Positions 16,956 through 27,242 are shown, counted from the first letter of the stretch. The stretch: DNA of 64,000 nt from Tersicoccus phoenicis (GCF_001968835.1 NZ_MRDE01000072.1:62001-126000); one strand, 5' to 3'. Translations and numbers: made by a program. The notes: a model not told the origin generated them from the sequence alone.

Positions 16956-18410
16956 TCAGCGCGTCCCGACCGTCGGCTGGGCGGCGGAGATGGGTGCGGC
17001 GATGTCCTCCAGGGACTTGCGGGCGGCCTCGACCCCGAGAAAGATCTCCACGACACCGGCCGCGATCATCAGCGCCGCCCCGATGAAGTAGCCGAAGGTC
17101 ACCGCGCCGATGCCCTGTTCGACGAACCCGCCGAACAGCAGCGGCCCGATGATGCCGCCGAGCCCGGTCCCGACCGCGTAGAAGAAGGCGATCGCCATCG
17201 CTCGGGTCTCCATGGGGAAGATCTCGCTGACCGTCAGATAGGCGGAACTGGCGCCGGCGGAGGCGAAGAAGAAGACGACGCACCAGCACACGGTCAGCCA
17301 CACGGCGTCGAGCACCTGCGCCTGGAAGAGCAGGCCGGTCAGCACGAGCAGGACGCCCGAGCCGATGTAGCAACCGGCGATCATGGGCCGGCGGCCGACG
17401 GAGTCGAACAGCCTGCCCAGCAGCACGGGACCGGCGAAGTTGCCGAGCGCGATCGGCACCAGGTACCACGGCGCGGCGTCACCGGGCACGTCGAGCAGTT
17501 TGGTCAGCACCAGCGCGTACGTGAAGAACACGGCGTTGTACAGGAACGCCTGACCGATGAACAAGCTCAGGCCCAGCACGGATCGCTTGGGGTACTGCCC
17601 GAAGGCGACCTTGACGATGGTGCCGAAGCCGATGGAGTGCCGCTGATGAATGGTGATGCTGGCGTTCACCGGCTCCAACGATCTCCCGGTCTCCCGCTCG
17701 ACGCGGTGTTCGACGCCCTCCACCAGCTTCTCCGCCTGGTCATTGCGGCCGTGGATGAACATCCACCGGGGCGACTCCGGGACGTGCCGCCGCACCAGCA
17801 GGACCACCAGGCCGAGGATCGCGCCGAGCCCGAAGGCCAGCCGCCAGCCGATGTCCGCCGCGAAGAAGCCCTCGTTCAACAGCACCACGGACAGCACTGC
17901 TCCGAAGGCTGCACCCAGCCAGTAGGAGCCGTTGATGGCCAGGTCGACGACGCCGCGGTGGCGCGCGGGGATCAGCTCGTCGATAGCGGAGTTGATCGCC
18001 GCATACTCGCCGCCGATCCCGGCGCCGGTGAAGAATCGGCAGATGAAGAAGTAGATCGGGTTGAAGGAGAAGGCGGTGGCGACCGTCGCCAGCAGGTAGA
18101 GCAGCAGGGTGATCATGAACAGGCGCTTCCGGCCCCAGCGGTCGGTCAGGTACCCGAACACCAGAGAGCCGATACAGGCACCCGCCACGTAGACCGCCGC
18201 GGCCAGGCCGATCTCGGACGGCGTCAGGCCCAGCCCCGAGGAGGACTGGGTCAGCCGATCGCTGATCGACCCGATGATGGTGACCTCGAGGCCGTCCAGG
18301 ATCCACACCGTGCCCAGTCCCACGACGATCATCCAGTGCCAGCCCGCCCACGGCAGTCGGTCCATCCGGCCGGGGATCCGGGTCTCGATCGTCTCCAGCT
18401 GCTGCGCCAT
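16956..18410 (-). CDS. MFS transporter, metabolite:H+ symporter type
   Basis: A 484-aa polytopic membrane protein with about 12 predicted membrane segments. Loop motifs DRWGRKR (about residue 90) and the repeat-half motif DSVGRRP (about residue 345), plus PESPRW before the central loop, place it in the sugar/metabolite-symporter branch of the major facilitator superfamily. The substrate is unknown. The ATG at 18410 has GGGAGC just upstream; the frame extends much further but only through the neighbouring MFS gene. It may be controlled by the convergent ArsR-type regulator, an inference from position only. Confidence 0.85.
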   Translation of the reverse strand: MAQQLETIETRIPGRMDRLPWAGWHWMIVVGLGTVWILDGLEVTIIGSISDRLTQSSSGLGLTPSEIGLAAAVYVAGACIGSLVFGYLTDRWGRKRLFMITLLLYLLATVATAFSFNPIYFFICRFFTGAGIGGEYAAINSAIDELIPARHRGVVDLAINGSYWLGAAFGAVLSVVLLNEGFFAADIGWRLAFGLGAILGLVVLLVRRHVPESPRWMFIHGRNDQAEKLVEGVEHRVERETGRSLEPVNASITIHQRHSIGFGTIVKVAFGQYPKRSVLGLSLFIGQAFLYNAVFFTYALVLTKLLDVPGDAAPWYLVPIALGNFAGPVLLGRLFDSVGRRPMIAGCYIGSGVLLVLTGLLFQAQVLDAVWLTVCWCVVFFFASAGASSAYLTVSEIFPMETRAMAIAFFYAVGTGLGGIIGPLLFGGFVEQGIGAVTFGYFIGAALMIAAGVVEIFLGVEAARKSLEDIAAPISAAQPTVGTR

Positions 18411-18469
18411 CGTCAGCTCCCTTCCCAATGTCCTCCTGCTCGGCAGCATAGACCCGCTCCGGCTCCTGG

Positions 18470-19696
18470 TCAGCGGTTCTGTTCCCCGCCGGGCAGCACG
18501 GGCGCGGCGGGCAGCACCAGCAGGGCCAGCGCCGCTGCCACGGCCGCCAGGCCGATGACCAGCACGGCCGCCCCTGGCCAGCCCCACCAGCCGAACAGCA
18601 CGCCGCCGAACCAGCCGAACACACTCGAGCCCAGGTAGTACGCCAGGTTGTAGAGGGACGTGGCCTGGGCTCGGCCGGCGGTCGCGGTTGCGCCGGCCCA
18701 ACCGGCGGCGATCGCGTGCGCGCCGAAGAAGCCGGCCGTGAGCACCAGCACGCCGGCGAGGATCACGGGCAGCCACAGCGTCGTCGTCATCAGCACCCCC
18801 ACGACCATGACCGCCGTCGCTCCGAGCAGCACCGGGCGCCGGCCGTGGCGCGAGGCCAGCCGGCCCGCCGCGGGCGAGGACACCGTCCCGGCCAGGTACG
18901 CGACGAAGATGGCGCTGATCACCGCGTGCGGCAGGGACCACGGCGGCCCCTCCAACCGGAAGCCCAGATAGTTGTAGATCACCACGAAGCCGCCCATCAA
19001 CAGCATGCCCTGCGCGAAGACGGCGAGCATCCGGGGGTCGCGCAGGTGTACCAGCAGCAGCGCGAACCCGCCACCGCGGCGGTCCGGACCGCGGGTGACG
19101 GCGAACCCGCGTGGGATCGGGGCCAGCCGGATGAATCCGACGGCCGCGACGGCGGCCAGCCCCGAGACGGTCAGCATCCCGGCGCGCCAGCCGAGCCACT
19201 CCCCGACCGGCCCGGCGACGATCCGGCCCAGCAGGCCGCCGACGGTCGTGCCCGCGACGTAGGTGCCCGCCGCGAGCGCGGCGTGGAACGGGTGCACCTC
19301 CTCGTTGAGGTACGCGACGGCGAGCGCGGGCACTCCGCCCAGGGCGACCCCCTCGAGCAGACGCAGTATCAGCAGTACCCCGTAGTCGGGGGTGACGGCG
19401 ACGGCGAGGCCCAGCGCGGTGGCGGCCACGATGGCGACGCGCATGGCCTGCACCCGGCCGAACCGGTCGGCAGCGAAGGACCAGAGCACGACGGACAGCG
19501 CCAGCCCGGCGGTGGCCGCGGAGATGGTCAGCCCGGCGTCGGAGGCAGTGATGCCCAGGTCGGCCGCGATCAGCGGCAGTACGCCCTGCGGGGAGTAAAG
19601 CTGGGCGAACGTGACGACGCCGGCGCACGCCAGCGCGGCGATGACGCGCCGGTAACCCGGGCTGCCCCGGAGATACCCGGTGAACTCAGCGCTCAT
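18470..19696 (-). CDS. MFS transporter, YnfM-like drug/metabolite exporter
   Basis: A 408-aa protein with about 12 membrane segments. The first loop carries FAADRFGRVQAMR, and FAQLYSPQGVLPLIAADLGI in segment one is typical of YnfM-type exporters. The second half contains RLASRHGRRPVLL. The substrate cannot be inferred. It lies 59 bp before the start of the other MFS gene on the same strand; the two may be co-transcribed, although the downstream gene has its own good ribosome binding site. There is no recognisable leaderless box at its start. Confidence 0.85.
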   Translation of the reverse strand: MSAEFTGYLRGSPGYRRVIAALACAGVVTFAQLYSPQGVLPLIAADLGITASDAGLTISAATAGLALSVVLWSFAADRFGRVQAMRVAIVAATALGLAVAVTPDYGVLLILRLLEGVALGGVPALAVAYLNEEVHPFHAALAAGTYVAGTTVGGLLGRIVAGPVGEWLGWRAGMLTVSGLAAVAAVGFIRLAPIPRGFAVTRGPDRRGGGFALLLVHLRDPRMLAVFAQGMLLMGGFVVIYNYLGFRLEGPPWSLPHAVISAIFVAYLAGTVSSPAAGRLASRHGRRPVLLGATAVMVVGVLMTTTLWLPVILAGVLVLTAGFFGAHAIAAGWAGATATAGRAQATSLYNLAYYLGSSVFGWFGGVLFGWWGWPGAAVLVIGLAAVAAALALLVLPAAPVLPGGEQNR

Positions 19697-19789
19697 CGGT
19701 CACACTCACCGGTCTCACGGTAGCCCGGCATCGGCGCCCCCGGTGACGCGTCACCTGCGTGCGTGGACCGAGAGGCGTGGGGCCTTCGT

Positions 19790-19795
19790 TACCCT
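19790..19795 (+). promoter_or_regulatory. -10 box of the phosphohexomutase gene
   Basis: TACCCT lies six bases before the GTG start at 19802. No clear -35 element. Confidence 0.4.
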
Positions 19796-19801
19796 TGACC
19801 C

Positions 19802-21226
19802 GTGAACCAGCAGAGGCCCGTGCCCGAGACCAGCGACCTGAGCGAATCGTTCAAGGCCTACGACGTGCGCGGCATCGTCGGTGAGACCATCACGGAGCAG
19901 ACCGTCCGCGCCACCGGCGCCGCCTTCGTCGACGTGCTCGACCTGGCCGGGCAGACCGTACTGGTCGGCGGCGACATGCGCCCCTCCTCCCCCGCCTTCG
20001 CGAAGGCCTTCGCCGAGGGCGCGACCGCTCGCGGCGCGGACGTTCAGCTGCTGGACCTGATCTCCACGGACGAGCTGTACTTCGCGTGCGGGACCCTCGG
20101 TGCGGCGGGCGTCACGTTCACGGCCTCGCACAACCCGGCGTCCTACAACGGCATCAAGTTCTCGCGCGCCGGCGCCGTGCCGGTCTCCTCGGAGTCCGGT
20201 CTGAACGAGATCCGCGACGCGGCGCAGCGATACCTGGCGGAGGGCCACGTGGAGCCGGCCGAGCGGCGCGGCGCCGTCGGCGTGACGGACGTGCTCGCCG
20301 ACTACGCGGCCTACCTCCGCTCACTCGTCGATCTGCGGCAGATCCGGCCGCTGACCGTCGTCGTCGACGCCGGCAACGGCATGGCCGGGATGACGACGCC
20401 TGCCGTACTGGGGGACGCGATTCTGCCGGCGCTGCCCCTGACCGTCGTGCCGCTGTACTTCGAACTGGACGGCAGCTTCCCGAACCACCCGGCCAACCCG
20501 CTGGAACCGGAGAACCTGGCCGACCTGCAGGCCGCCGTCGTCGAACACGGCGCGGACCTCGGTCTGGCGTTCGACGGCGACGCCGACCGCTGCTTCGTCA
20601 TCGACGAGAAGGGTGCACCGGTCTCGCCGTCGGCGATCACCGGGCTGGTCGCGAAGCGCGAGATCGCCCGGGCGCGGGCCGCCGGGGAGGAGCGCCCCGC
20701 CGTCATCCACAACCTGATCACCTCCCGCGCGGTGCCCGAACTGGTCGAGCGGGAAGGTGGCCGGCCGATACGTACCCGGGTGGGGCACTCCTTCATCAAG
20801 GCCGTGATGGCGGCCGAGGGTGCCGTCTTCGGCGGCGAACACTCGGCGCACTATTACTTCCGTGACTTCTTCAACGCCGACACCGGCATGCTCGCGGCGA
20901 TGCACGTGCTCGCGGCCCTCGGCGAGCAGGACCGGCCGCTCTCCGAACTCGGCGCCGCCTACGAGCCCTACGTCTCCTCCGGCGAGGTCAACTCGCGGAT
21001 CGAGGACAAGGCCGGGGCGGTGGACCGGGTGCGGGCGGAGTTCGCCGGCGACGACGTCGTCATCGACGAGCTCGACGGCACCACGTTCAGCGCGGCCGAC
21101 GGGTCCTGGTGGTTCAACCTCCGCCCGTCCAACACCGAGCCGTTCCTGCGGTACAACGGGGAGGCCGCAACGCGGGAACTGATGGAACGCACCCGCGACC
21201 GCGTGCTCACCTTCGTCCGCGCCTGA
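19802..21226 (+). CDS. Phosphomannomutase/phosphoglucomutase
   Basis: A 474-aa alpha-D-phosphohexomutase that interconverts hexose 6- and 1-phosphates, feeding GDP-mannose, glycan and trehalose pathways. All four domain signatures are present: the phosphoserine loop TASHNP with Ser109, the metal-binding DGDADR at residues 258-263, the sugar-binding GEHSAHYYFRD at about 340, and the phosphate-binding RPSNTEP near 440. The GTG start lies six bases after TACCCT and has no Shine-Dalgarno, suggesting a leaderless mRNA. The repeat block at 21268-21378 follows. Confidence 0.93.
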   Translation: MNQQRPVPETSDLSESFKAYDVRGIVGETITEQTVRATGAAFVDVLDLAGQTVLVGGDMRPSSPAFAKAFAEGATARGADVQLLDLISTDELYFACGTLGAAGVTFTASHNPASYNGIKFSRAGAVPVSSESGLNEIRDAAQRYLAEGHVEPAERRGAVGVTDVLADYAAYLRSLVDLRQIRPLTVVVDAGNGMAGMTTPAVLGDAILPALPLTVVPLYFELDGSFPNHPANPLEPENLADLQAAVVEHGADLGLAFDGDADRCFVIDEKGAPVSPSAITGLVAKREIARARAAGEERPAVIHNLITSRAVPELVEREGGRPIRTRVGHSFIKAVMAAEGAVFGGEHSAHYYFRDFFNADTGMLAAMHVLAALGEQDRPLSELGAAYEPYVSSGEVNSRIEDKAGAVDRVRAEFAGDDVVIDELDGTTFSAADGSWWFNLRPSNTEPFLRYNGEAATRELMERTRDRVLTFVRA

Positions 21227-21267
21227 GCGACCGTTCCGCCGCCGACCCGAGGCACAGTTCCGCCAGT

Positions 21268-21378
21268 GGGACAGTTCCTACCGCCGAGGCGGTGGCGCCC
21301 CGAGCCCCAGTTCGCCGTTGGGACCGTTCCTACCGCCGAGGCGGTGGCAATCCCACGCATTCCGGTAGTACCTGTCCC
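21268..21378. repeat. Palindromic repeat copies R1-R3, left flank of the nuclease-like gene
   Basis: R1 (21268-21296) and R2 (21320-21348) are 29-bp direct copies (28/29) starting GGGACAGTTCCTACCGCC; each contains the palindrome CCGCCGAGGCGG. R3 (21364-21378) is a shorter inverted copy of the first 15 bases (12/15), so R2 and R3 can pair. Further copies lie on the other side of the gene at 22468-22526. Confidence 0.75.
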
Positions 21379-21439
21379 ACCGGGGACGACGGACGAGCGA
21401 CGAGGACGGGAACGTGGTCGGTCCCACCGGGCGACGAGC

Positions 21440-22381
21440 TCAGCCGACTGCCGGCCGGTGGTCGGCGGCGAGCGCTACCGTGATGAGGCGACGGAAGGCC
21501 TCGGTCTTCCGAGTGACGTCCGCCCAGCCGATCCGGATGACGCGCCAACCCGCGTTGACGAGAGCCTTCTCCCGACGTCGTTCCTCGTAGAGTGCCTCAG
21601 CGGTCGGCCGGTAGTCGAAGTACTTCCCGCGCCCGTCGAACTCGAGGATGATGCGGCGGTCCGGCCAGGCGAAATCCACCCGATGGTAGCCGATGGCGGT
21701 CATGATCCAGTGCTGGCTGACCGGGAGCGGGACCGCCCACTCGTGCAGGAGTACCCGGGTCAGCGTCTCACCCGCGGACTCCGCCGCCGGGTCCAGCCGG
21801 TCCAGGACCAGAGCAAGCCGGCGGACGCCGGGTCGGCCGGGGTTATCGGCGATCCACCGCCGGAGCACGTCGGTGTCGAGGCCACGCCGGGCCGCCTGAT
21901 CGGCGACCACGAGCGCCGCCCGATGAGTGGCGATCGACGCCATGTCCCTGACGACGTCCTCTCGTCCGCTGATGCGCAGTCCGTACACCGTCGTCGTCGG
22001 AACGAGCTGGAGGGTCATCCGGTGGTACGCCACGTCGGTACGCGTCCCGCGGCCGGCCACCGGTACCGGGACCCGTGCGTGCACCCGATCCGGCACGGAA
22101 AGCAGGTGCAGACCGTGCAGGACGGCCGCGGACTCATGGCTGAGAACGGCGTCGTCGGACAGGGACAACCCACACGCATAGACCGACGTCCGGTAGCGAT
22201 CGTCGGCGTCGAGGCGTTGCCAGCGGTCCTCACCGACGTACCAGCCGCGCCGGACCCGTCGTAGCACTCCCCGTTCGACGAGCCGCCTCACCCGGTTCGG
22301 CGGGTATCCGGACAGCTCGAGCGCGCGGGCGGAGCGCAGCCCCAGTTCTTCAGGTGACGGCGCGGGTCGAACGGTGTTCAT
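21440..22381 (-). CDS. AbiEi-like N-terminal domain with DUF559/Vsr-like nuclease C-terminus
   Basis: A 313-aa protein. The N-terminus (RSARALELSGYPPNRVRRLV, then GVLRRVRRGWYV) resembles the winged-helix domain of AbiEi-type antitoxins. The C-terminus resembles the DUF559/Vsr branch of PD-(D/E)XK nucleases: Asp in YHRVDFAWPD, EFDG in RRIILEFDGRGKY, and GWRVIRIGWADV. No partner AbiEii toxin is adjacent, so it is not a complete type IV toxin-antitoxin pair. The ATG at 22381 gives the family-like N-terminus; a longer frame upstream would translate repeat DNA. Palindromic repeats lie on both sides and TTGTCCACA boxes upstream. The function is unknown. Confidence 0.75.
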   Translation of the reverse strand: MNTVRPAPSPEELGLRSARALELSGYPPNRVRRLVERGVLRRVRRGWYVGEDRWQRLDADDRYRTSVYACGLSLSDDAVLSHESAAVLHGLHLLSVPDRVHARVPVPVAGRGTRTDVAYHRMTLQLVPTTTVYGLRISGREDVVRDMASIATHRAALVVADQAARRGLDTDVLRRWIADNPGRPGVRRLALVLDRLDPAAESAGETLTRVLLHEWAVPLPVSQHWIMTAIGYHRVDFAWPDRRIILEFDGRGKYFDYRPTAEALYEERRREKALVNAGWRVIRIGWADVTRKTEAFRRLITVALAADHRPAVG

Positions 22382-22426
22382 CCGTTCACTGTCCCAAGCC
22401 CGCGCCTCAGGAAACAGGGAGCACCT

Positions 22427-22462
22427 CGCTCCTGTGGACAACTCCGCTCCTGTGGACAAATC
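22427..22462 (-). promoter_or_regulatory. Two TTGTCCACA (DnaA-box-like) 9-mers in an 18-bp tandem repeat
   Basis: An 18-bp unit is repeated at 22427-22444 and 22445-22462. Each holds TGTGGACAA (22433-22441 and 22451-22459), that is TTGTCCACA on the minus strand. This equals the preferred actinobacterial DnaA box. The boxes lie 50-80 bp upstream of the nuclease-like gene. Confidence 0.55.
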
Positions 22463-22467
22463 CGCTC

Positions 22468-22526
22468 GGGACAGTTCCTCCCGACGAGGCGGTGCCCCAC
22501 ACCGCCTCAACGGTAGGACCTGTCCC
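22468..22526. repeat. Inverted repeat pair R4/R5, right flank of the nuclease-like gene
   Basis: R4 (22468-22494) and inverted R5 (22500-22526) pair over 27 bp with four mismatches around a 5-nt loop. R4 matches R1 at 26 of 29 bases. The pair may also end pckG transcription coming from the right. Confidence 0.75.
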
Positions 22527-22529
22527 AAT

Positions 22530-22613
22530 CGGGCTGGGCAACGCGGAAGACGGGCTGGGCAACGCGGAGATCGGGTAGGGCAACGCGGAAGACGGGCCGG
22601 GCAACGCGGCAAT
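22530..22613. repeat. 21-bp tandem repeat, four copies
   Basis: Four adjacent 21-bp units (22530-22550, 22551-22571, 22572-22592, 22593-22613), each built on CGGG-N4-GCAACGCGG. A fifth partial unit follows. There are no spacers, so it is not CRISPR. The minus strand is open as a (LPRCPAR)-like heptapeptide repeat but has no convincing start. Confidence 0.8.
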
Positions 22614-22652
22614 CGGGCGGAGCGGCGGGGATTGCGCTGACCAAGGCGGTCC

Positions 22653-24518
<1,866 letters not shown>

Positions 24519-24552
24519 GGCGTTTCCCTTCGTTGGGACCTGAGGTGCCCTC

Positions 24553-24668
24553 ATCGTAGGGGGAGCCGGCAGCGCCCGCCCGGGTCGGACCGCTCCGCGT
24601 CACCGTCGACCCGGCACGACGACGCGCCGACGCACGAAGAACGAGCGCCCACTGTGATCCAGGTCACG
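24553..24668 (-). promoter_or_regulatory. pckG promoter region with Crp/GlxR-like site
   Basis: TACGAT (24558-24553, minus) is the probable -10 box. TGTGATCCAGGTCACG (24653-24668) matches TGTGA-N6-TCACA at nine of ten positions but lies about 114 bp from the predicted start point, so it may act at a distance or on the plus-strand tRNA side. Confidence 0.5.
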
Positions 24669-24730
24669 TAGACCGGTATGTTCGTGTGACCCGGTTGCCG
24701 TCATCTCCCTCCTTCGGCGGCGCCGCAGAT

Positions 24731-24759
24731 TTGGGCACCCCTCGGCGCCGGTGTATGGT
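24731..24759 (+). promoter_or_regulatory. Promoter of tRNA-Arg(ACG)
   Basis: TTGGGC (24731-24736), a 17-bp spacer and TATGGT (24754-24759). The predicted start point lies about 75 nt before the tRNA. Confidence 0.5.
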
Positions 24760-24841
24760 TTTATCCGGCCCGTTCACCGTCGTCCACCTGCCGCAGACCG
24801 CTCCGTCCGGAGTGTGCGACCGTGCGATCAGTGACGAGAAG

Positions 24842-24917
24842 GCGCCTGTAGCTCAACGGATAGAGCATCTGACTACGGATCAGAAGGTTGGGGGTTCGAA
24901 TCCCTTCAGGCGCACCA
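24842..24917 (+). tRNA. tRNA-Arg(ACG), CCA encoded
   Basis: The acceptor GCGCCTG (24842-24848) pairs with CAGGCGC (24907-24913), discriminator A, then encoded CCA (24915-24917). The anticodon loop CTACGGA gives ACG. This is the tRNA whose A34 is converted to inosine by TadA; a tadA gene is at 39682. Confidence 0.95.
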
Positions 24918-24920
24918 GCA

Positions 24921-24955
24921 CAGCAGCCCCGGTTCCTCGTGAACCGGGGCTGCTG
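24921..24955 (+). terminator. Terminator of tRNA-Arg
   Basis: A perfect 15-bp stem (CAGCAGCCCCGGTTC, 24921-24935, with 24941-24955) and a CTCGT loop start four bases after the tRNA. Confidence 0.85.
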
Positions 24956-25146
24956 CGGTTGCGGCCCCTTCCGCCCACGGCCGGTTCGCCGTCACCGCGG
25001 GGATTCTGCTCCGCGCCTCGCCCTTGGCACCGGGTGAGGGGCCTCGCCATGATGGGTCCGTAGCCGGCGCCACCGCCGGACGCGGGACGGCGAGCAGCGG
25101 ACGAGCTGGTCGGCCCGCCCACCGCCACACGGAAGGTGCGACACCC

Positions 25147-25206
25147 ATGAAACCGCTGCACACCACAGACCTGGACACCGTCACGGCCGCGGGAGCCGAC
25201 CGATGA
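25147..25206 (+). CDS. Possible 19-aa leader peptide
   Basis: A 19-codon frame, MKPLHTTDLDTVTAAGADR, has GGAAGGTG 8 nt before its ATG and ends in an ATGA overlap with the next gene. It may serve translational coupling. No run of one amino acid suggests attenuation. The downstream start has no ribosome binding site of its own other than bases inside this frame, which mildly supports it. Confidence 0.3.
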   Translation: MKPLHTTDLDTVTAAGADR

Positions 25207-26645
25207 CCGCCGCCACACCGGACCGGACGATCACCACCGACGTCGTCGTCATCGGCGCCGGCCCCGTCGGGGAGAACGCGGCCGACCGGGTCATCGCCGG
25301 TGGTCTGCAGGCCGTGGTCGTCGAGTCCGACCTGGCCGGCGGCGAGTGCTCCTACTGGGCGTGTATGCCGTCCAAGGCGTTGATCCGGCCCCTCACCGCG
25401 GTGCACGCGGCGCGGGCGGTGGACGGTGCGGCCCAGGCGGTCACCGGCTCGGTCGACGTCGACCGCGTCTTCGCGCGGCGCGACGAGTTCACGTCGCACT
25501 GGGACGACGCCGGGCAGGTCGAGTGGATCGAGGGCATCGGGGCGACGTTCTTGCGCGGCCGTGGCCGGATCAGCGGGGAGCGGGAGGTCACGGTCACGGC
25601 GCCCGACGGCGGAACGACGGTGATCACCGCCCGGCACGCCGTCGTGCTGGCGACGGGCTCGACGCCGGTGACGCCGCCGATCGACGGGCTCGCCGACGTC
25701 GACTTCTGGGGCACCCGGGAGGCCACCTCGGCGCACGAGGTGCCCGGCCGGCTCGCCGTGCTCGGTGGCGGCGTCGCCGGGATGGAACTGGCGCAGGCGT
25801 TCGCCCGGCTCGGCTCCACCGTGACCATCATCGCCCGCTCCGGTGTGCTGGCGAAGTTCCCCCGGCCCGCCGTCGAGGTCGTCCTCGACGCGCTTCGCGC
25901 CGAGGGCATCACCGTGCTGGAGAACACCGGGACCACGCGGGTGGAGGCCGCCGCGGACGGCACCGTCACCCTGACGCTCGACAGTGCCGAGCCGGTGGTC
26001 GCGGACCGCCTGCTCGTCTCGACTGGCCGCCGGCCCGCCACGGACGACCTGGGCACCGAGCACGCCGGTGTGGAACTGACCGACAAGGGAGGCCTGCCCG
26101 AGGTCGCGCCGACCGGTCAGGTGACCGGCACGGACTGGCTGTACGCCGTCGGTGACGTCGCGGGCAAGGTGCTGCTGACCCACCAGGGCAAGTACGAGGC
26201 CCGCGCGACCGGCGACTTCATCGCGGCGCGCGCGCACGGGAGCACCCCGGACGCCGGCCCGTTCAGCAAGTACGCGGCGACCGCGGACGAGATGGCCGTC
26301 CCGCAGGCGGTGTTCACGGACCCGGAACTGACCATGGTCGGGCGCACCGCGGAGCAGGCTCGCGACGCCGGGCTGGAGGTGCGGATCGTGGAGCTGCCGA
26401 TCACGGTCGCCGGCTCCGCCCTGCACGCCGACGGCTACACGGGCTGGGCGCAGCTGGTGATCGACACCGCGGACGACACGCTGACCGGCGTCACCTTCGC
26501 CGGCCCCGACGTCTCCGAACTGCTGTACTCGGCGACCGTCGCGGTGGCCGGGCAGGTGCCCCTGGACCGGCTCTGGCACGCGGTACCCGCCTACCCCACG
26601 ATCAGCGAGGTGTGGCTGCGGTTGCTGGAGAAGGTCGGGCGCTGA
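25203..26645 (+). CDS. Pyridine nucleotide-disulfide oxidoreductase (Lpd/MerA-like)
   Basis: A 480-aa flavoprotein of the dihydrolipoamide dehydrogenase/mercuric reductase family. It shows the FAD motif VVVIGAGPVGENAA, the redox disulfide Cys49-Cys54 in GGECSYWACMPSK, the NAD(P) motif LAVLGGGVAGMELAQ near residue 185, and the flavin motif LYAVGDVAGKVLLTHQGKYEA. The C-terminal dimer-domain motif reads HAVPAYPTISE, differing from the HAHPT of true Lpd by a two-residue insertion. There are no 2-oxoacid dehydrogenase genes nearby, so a general disulfide or quinone reductase is more likely. The physiological substrate is unknown. Confidence 0.85.
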   Translation: MTAATPDRTITTDVVVIGAGPVGENAADRVIAGGLQAVVVESDLAGGECSYWACMPSKALIRPLTAVHAARAVDGAAQAVTGSVDVDRVFARRDEFTSHWDDAGQVEWIEGIGATFLRGRGRISGEREVTVTAPDGGTTVITARHAVVLATGSTPVTPPIDGLADVDFWGTREATSAHEVPGRLAVLGGGVAGMELAQAFARLGSTVTIIARSGVLAKFPRPAVEVVLDALRAEGITVLENTGTTRVEAAADGTVTLTLDSAEPVVADRLLVSTGRRPATDDLGTEHAGVELTDKGGLPEVAPTGQVTGTDWLYAVGDVAGKVLLTHQGKYEARATGDFIAARAHGSTPDAGPFSKYAATADEMAVPQAVFTDPELTMVGRTAEQARDAGLEVRIVELPITVAGSALHADGYTGWAQLVIDTADDTLTGVTFAGPDVSELLYSATVAVAGQVPLDRLWHAVPAYPTISEVWLRLLEKVGR

Positions 26646-26659
26646 TCGCGGCGTCGGCC

Positions 26660-26686
26660 GGCTCAGCGCGCCGGGCTCAGCGCGCC
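26660..26686. repeat. 13-bp direct repeat in an intergenic gap
   Basis: GGCTCAGCGCGCC occurs at 26660-26672 and 26674-26686 between two convergent genes. No clear long hairpin was seen in this 63-bp gap. Confidence 0.5.
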
Positions 26687-26708
26687 CCGGCGGCTCGCCG
26701 CGCGGCGC

Positions 26709-27236
26709 TCACCGAACGCAGCGCGGCACCGCGAACGCGGTGACGGCTGCGTCGCGCCGGTCCAGCTCGGCCCACGGCAGGTCGTGCTCGAGCAGGGTCA
26801 GGCCCAGCGTCGGGTACTCGGTGCCGAGGTCGGTCACGGCGTCCTGGTCCGACTCCGCCGACGCCAGCCGGAGGGCGACGTTCTGCACCCCCGGGAAGTG
26901 GGCCACGACCAGCAGGGTCCGCACCGTCTCCGGCACGTGATTGATCACGGCGAGCAGGCCCGTGGTGCCGGCGTTGTACAGGTCGTCCCGCAACTGCGGC
27001 GTCGGCGCCTTCTCCCCCAGCTCCTGGCACACCCACGTCGTCGTCTGCCGGGCGCGGAGGGCACTGGAGCACAGGATGAAGTCGGGGACGACGCCGTGCT
27101 CGACCATCCACCGCCCCGCGGTCGGCGCCTCGTCGTGCCCGCGCCCCGCGAGGGGCCGATCGTGGTCGGTCACCTCCGGGGCGGCGGCGGCCTTGGCGTG
27201 GCGCAGCAGCAGGAGACGACGATGATCGGGGCTCAT
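26709..27236 (-). CDS. SixA-like histidine phosphatase
   Basis: A 175-aa member of histidine phosphatase branch 1. The catalytic motif LLLLRHAKA is at residues about 8-16, the second Arg is in ALRARQT, and the C-terminal His is in VVAHFPGVQN. SixA enzymes remove phosphate from phosphohistidine on signalling proteins; the size and the RHAK form of the motif favour SixA over phosphoglycerate mutase. TAGACT lies six bases before the ATG, so a leaderless transcript is likely. It follows the winged-helix regulator gene on the same strand after 53 bp. Confidence 0.85.
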   Translation of the reverse strand: MSPDHRRLLLLRHAKAAAAPEVTDHDRPLAGRGHDEAPTAGRWMVEHGVVPDFILCSSALRARQTTTWVCQELGEKAPTPQLRDDLYNAGTTGLLAVINHVPETVRTLLVVAHFPGVQNVALRLASAESDQDAVTDLGTEYPTLGLTLLEHDLPWAELDRRDAAVTAFAVPRCVR

Positions 27237-27242
27237 CCGGTG

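Noticed and set aside
22433-22459. Chromosomal origin of replication because of DnaA boxes
   Set aside because: Only two boxes, no AT-rich stretch, and no dnaA, dnaN or gyrase genes nearby.
22382-22612. N-terminal extension of the first DUF559 gene through the tandem repeat
   Set aside because: The frame is open but begins at a TTG with no ribosome binding site and would translate repeat DNA as a Cys/Pro/Arg heptapeptide. The ATG at 22381 gives the expected N-terminus.
22530-22613. Possible CRISPR array
   Set aside because: The units are adjacent with no spacers, only 21 bp long, and no cas gene is present.
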